Shown piece by piece: positions 62,060-64,000 of a stretch of DNA of 64,000 nt. The notes under the pieces are model-generated. The model was not told the DNA's origin, searched no databases, and saw only the letters and a program-made list of their open reading frames with translations. Position 1 is the first letter of the stretch; the number at the start of each line of letters is the position of its first letter. The position numbers and the translations under genes were made by a program. The DNA is taken from positions 49,034,443 through 49,098,442 of the forward strand of contig CP136068.1 of NCBI GenBank assembly GCA_032622095.1. The letters run 5' to 3'. The DNA is from Siphonodentalium dalli. Lineage: Eukaryota > Mollusca > Scaphopoda > Gadilida > Siphonodentaliidae.

Positions 62060-62103
62060 CTGCAATTACAAAATTTTATTTATTTTATGATTGTAGTGTT
62101 CAT

Positions 62104-62345
62104 CTGCCCGCAAGTCGATGCCGCTTTGTTAAAGAAAAGTCGAAAAGGGTTAATACACATGTAACTCCGTAAAAACAAATTCCGTCATCTATATACATGT
62201 TGCACATCTCCAATATGTGGGTAACAATACTCTGAAGTTTCAAATATCTACGATCAAAACTGTAGGAGGAGTTGATTACACCATGAAGGTACCCTCATAC
62301 AGAAAATTATTAAAAATGTTGAAATTTTCTAAGTTGCCTGACAAC
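62104..62345 (+). repeat. Truncated short-tandem-repeat-tailed family copy
   Basis: GCAAGTCGATGCCGCTTTGT, ACTCTGAAGTTTCAAAT and CACCATGAAGGTAC match 41932-42398. Both ends are missing. Confidence 0.75.
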
Positions 62346-62821
62346 CGATATGACGGACAAATATATTCCATAGGGATGGGACGATATGTTTTCATCGCAA
62401 TATGATACGCATCTCGATATGACGGTCACGATACGATACGTATCTTGATACGGCATAAATCTAATAGCATTATGAGAAACATTATGCATCATCATGACAC
62501 TAAGTTAAATATCGGCACCAGTTTGAGCAGTTCATCTGGTCAAACAACAAGGACAATATTTTTTCAAATTATGAATAGAAATATAACAGTCAATGACATA
62601 TCAAGATTTCATGTTTGCTCTGTGTAAATCCAAAAACTGCCATATTAATGCGACCAATATTATCCGCTATTGCTCAAATGCTGACCGATGTAGGGGGAGT
62701 GAATTTATTTCTTCTGGTTTCCCGCTTTTTCATTACCCTGAGTATCCAGGGTGAAAGAAATGTCACAATCTTAGCCAAATTAATTATTTCAGTGGTAGTC
62801 TATATTTTCCATTGCTGTGAG

Positions 62822-63929
62822 TAGTGCTGGGCGGTTTCCCGATTAATCGTCAATACCCGGTTAATATTTCAATATCGTCAGTAATATCGTCTAAACTAAA
62901 ATAATCGTAATATCGTCGGCAATTAGAGGGTGCCAGACCATCATAAGCCTATACAAACAAATAGTTTAACTCAAGCCTAAATCGAGTTATTTAAGTTTTA
63001 AATTTCAACTAAATCCCTGTGTCCTGACTTTTTCAATATTCAATAATCATAGTAAACAACGTTTAGGACGACTACCGAAATTAGGGGGAATATAAAAACC
63101 CAGAACACGTCCCTCTTTCGCTCACAATATTACACAAACCCTCCAACTTCCCTGCGTACTTTTTATTACAAGAGAATTCACCAAATGAATTAACGACTGA
63201 TCAGGTGATAGATCAAAATGAATGTCAGTTTTGCCACGCCTCTTCCTTCAGTACAATGATGCACATGCACCGTCAATCAAAATAGTAAATGAGCGAAGAT
63301 ACCGCCCCCTGCTCGTCTAGAAGAAACCACTCACGGCGATTGGTTAAAACCAAAATGATAGAATTACGGCTTCAAACCCGCCCAAAAATACATGGTGTCC
63401 TTGCTTGGCAGAATTCCAAAAGTTATGTACTACGTGTGTGTGGACTTCGCTAAAATTTGTCTAGACGGTAAACCACATTTCCATTTGTCAAGTGACGCAA
63501 GTGTCATCGGGAACAACATGTATTTACTCAATATGGTTGAATATACCGAGTTAGAAAAGGATACTATGGTATAGAACACTTTTAGTTTTGGCATAGACTA
63601 GATAATGGTTTTATTAATTATTGGTATATACCAGAATTTGTCAAGTCACTGGAACGAAATTGTCCGAATAGCGGAATTTAACCAGTGAATTTACTTTTCA
63701 TTCCGAATATCGATCGAGCATGAGGTTGTCACTGGTTGAGTGGTTGTGTATGTTATTATTGACGTCAACTTGTCAAAATTAATGACAATGATGTGATTCT
63801 AGCGAACAGTGAGAAACTGTTTTAAGTTACTAGTGTCTGATGTTTTAAAAAACCGCGATTATATCGTTAACCGCGGTTTTAATTTAAAATAATCGCGGTT
63901 TTTATTTTCGTTAATATCGTCCAGCCCTA
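62822..63929. mobile_element. hAT-like element (1108 bp) upstream of RIF1
   Basis: 8-bp TSD GCTGTGAG (62814-62821, 63930-63937). Ends TAGTGCTGGGCGGTTT and ATATCGTCCAGCCCTA, with AATATCGT/AACCGCG subterminal motifs. The interior is not obviously transposase: it holds a 60-codon ORF (63392-63574, starts MVSLLGRIPKVMYYV) and a CCAAT-type GATTGG at 63339-63344. It sits in a probable solo left end of another hAT-like element (62366 onward, GGGATGGGACGATATG). Confidence 0.9.
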
Positions 63930-64000
63930 GCTGTGAGTCTACAGTATCTCGAGAGATAACTGGGATGAGCCCCAGACTACCGGTATATCTAGTCAAACAG

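Noticed and set aside
61406-61609. 67-codon plus-strand ORF in intron 1
   Set aside because: No recognised similarity, no splice context and the composition is not distinctive. Length is unremarkable for this amount of AT-rich sequence.
63392-63574. First exon and promoter of a divergent host gene
   Set aside because: The ORF and CCAAT motif lie entirely within a 1108-bp element delimited by GCTGTGAG duplications, so they are transposon cargo unless shown otherwise.
1-64000. CRISPR arrays, bacterial operons, riboswitches or rRNA genes
   Set aside because: The window is eukaryotic intron/exon sequence; tandem repeats lack spacer-repeat alternation and no rRNA-like segments were seen.

Overview
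The window is a metazoan (intron-rich, AT-rich, non-vertebrate) genomic segment filled almost end to end by one minus-strand gene, an orthologue of RIF1 (Rap1-interacting factor 1 homologue; HEAT-repeat regulator of replication timing, origin firing and double-strand-break repair). I reconstructed 27 coding exons by joining GT-AG introns whose phases all agree. They run from an ATG at 62037 down to base 1 and encode 1620 residues. The gene leaves the window at the left edge inside a long disordered exon, so the RIF1 C-terminal region (PP1 docking motifs, DNA-binding end) is not present. The first coding exon starts with an acceptor, so at least one non-coding 5' exon and the promoter are not identified. 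I found no second host gene that I can support.

Layout, right to left (direction of transcription): 62.06-50.5 kb, coding exons 1-7 (N-terminal HEAT repeats); 45.5-25.6 kb, exons 8-18 (rest of the HEAT array); 23.6-15.5 kb, exons 19-22 (end of the folded region); 12.2-5.2 kb, exons 23-26 (linker with SP-x-K and 'PAMYN' motifs); 1503-1, exon 27 (Ser-rich, SQ/TQ- and SP-rich).

The introns are packed with transposable elements, many delimited to the base by inverted ends and target-site duplications (TSDs). They include: six Harbinger-like elements (TWA TSD, GGCC ends), four of which share fragments of one protein family; at least a dozen TTAA-flanked piggyBac-like MITEs built around a common hairpin core; TA-flanked palindromic MITEs; several hAT-like elements with 8-bp TSDs; and about a dozen copies of a short-tandem-repeat-tailed family, all in the same orientation, antisense to the gene. 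Tandem arrays include a 48-bp minisatellite (1865-3195) and a 68-bp array built from a transposon end (26.2-27.0 kb).

The most interesting local signals sit at exon boundaries: a 3' splice site copied four times upstream of exon 27, duplicated exon-tail/donor fragments downstream of exons 7 and 5, and an in-frame alternative acceptor at the edge of a MITE beside exon 10. The repeat load and families resemble a marine invertebrate such as a lophotrochozoan, but that is inference; the sequence does not identify the species.
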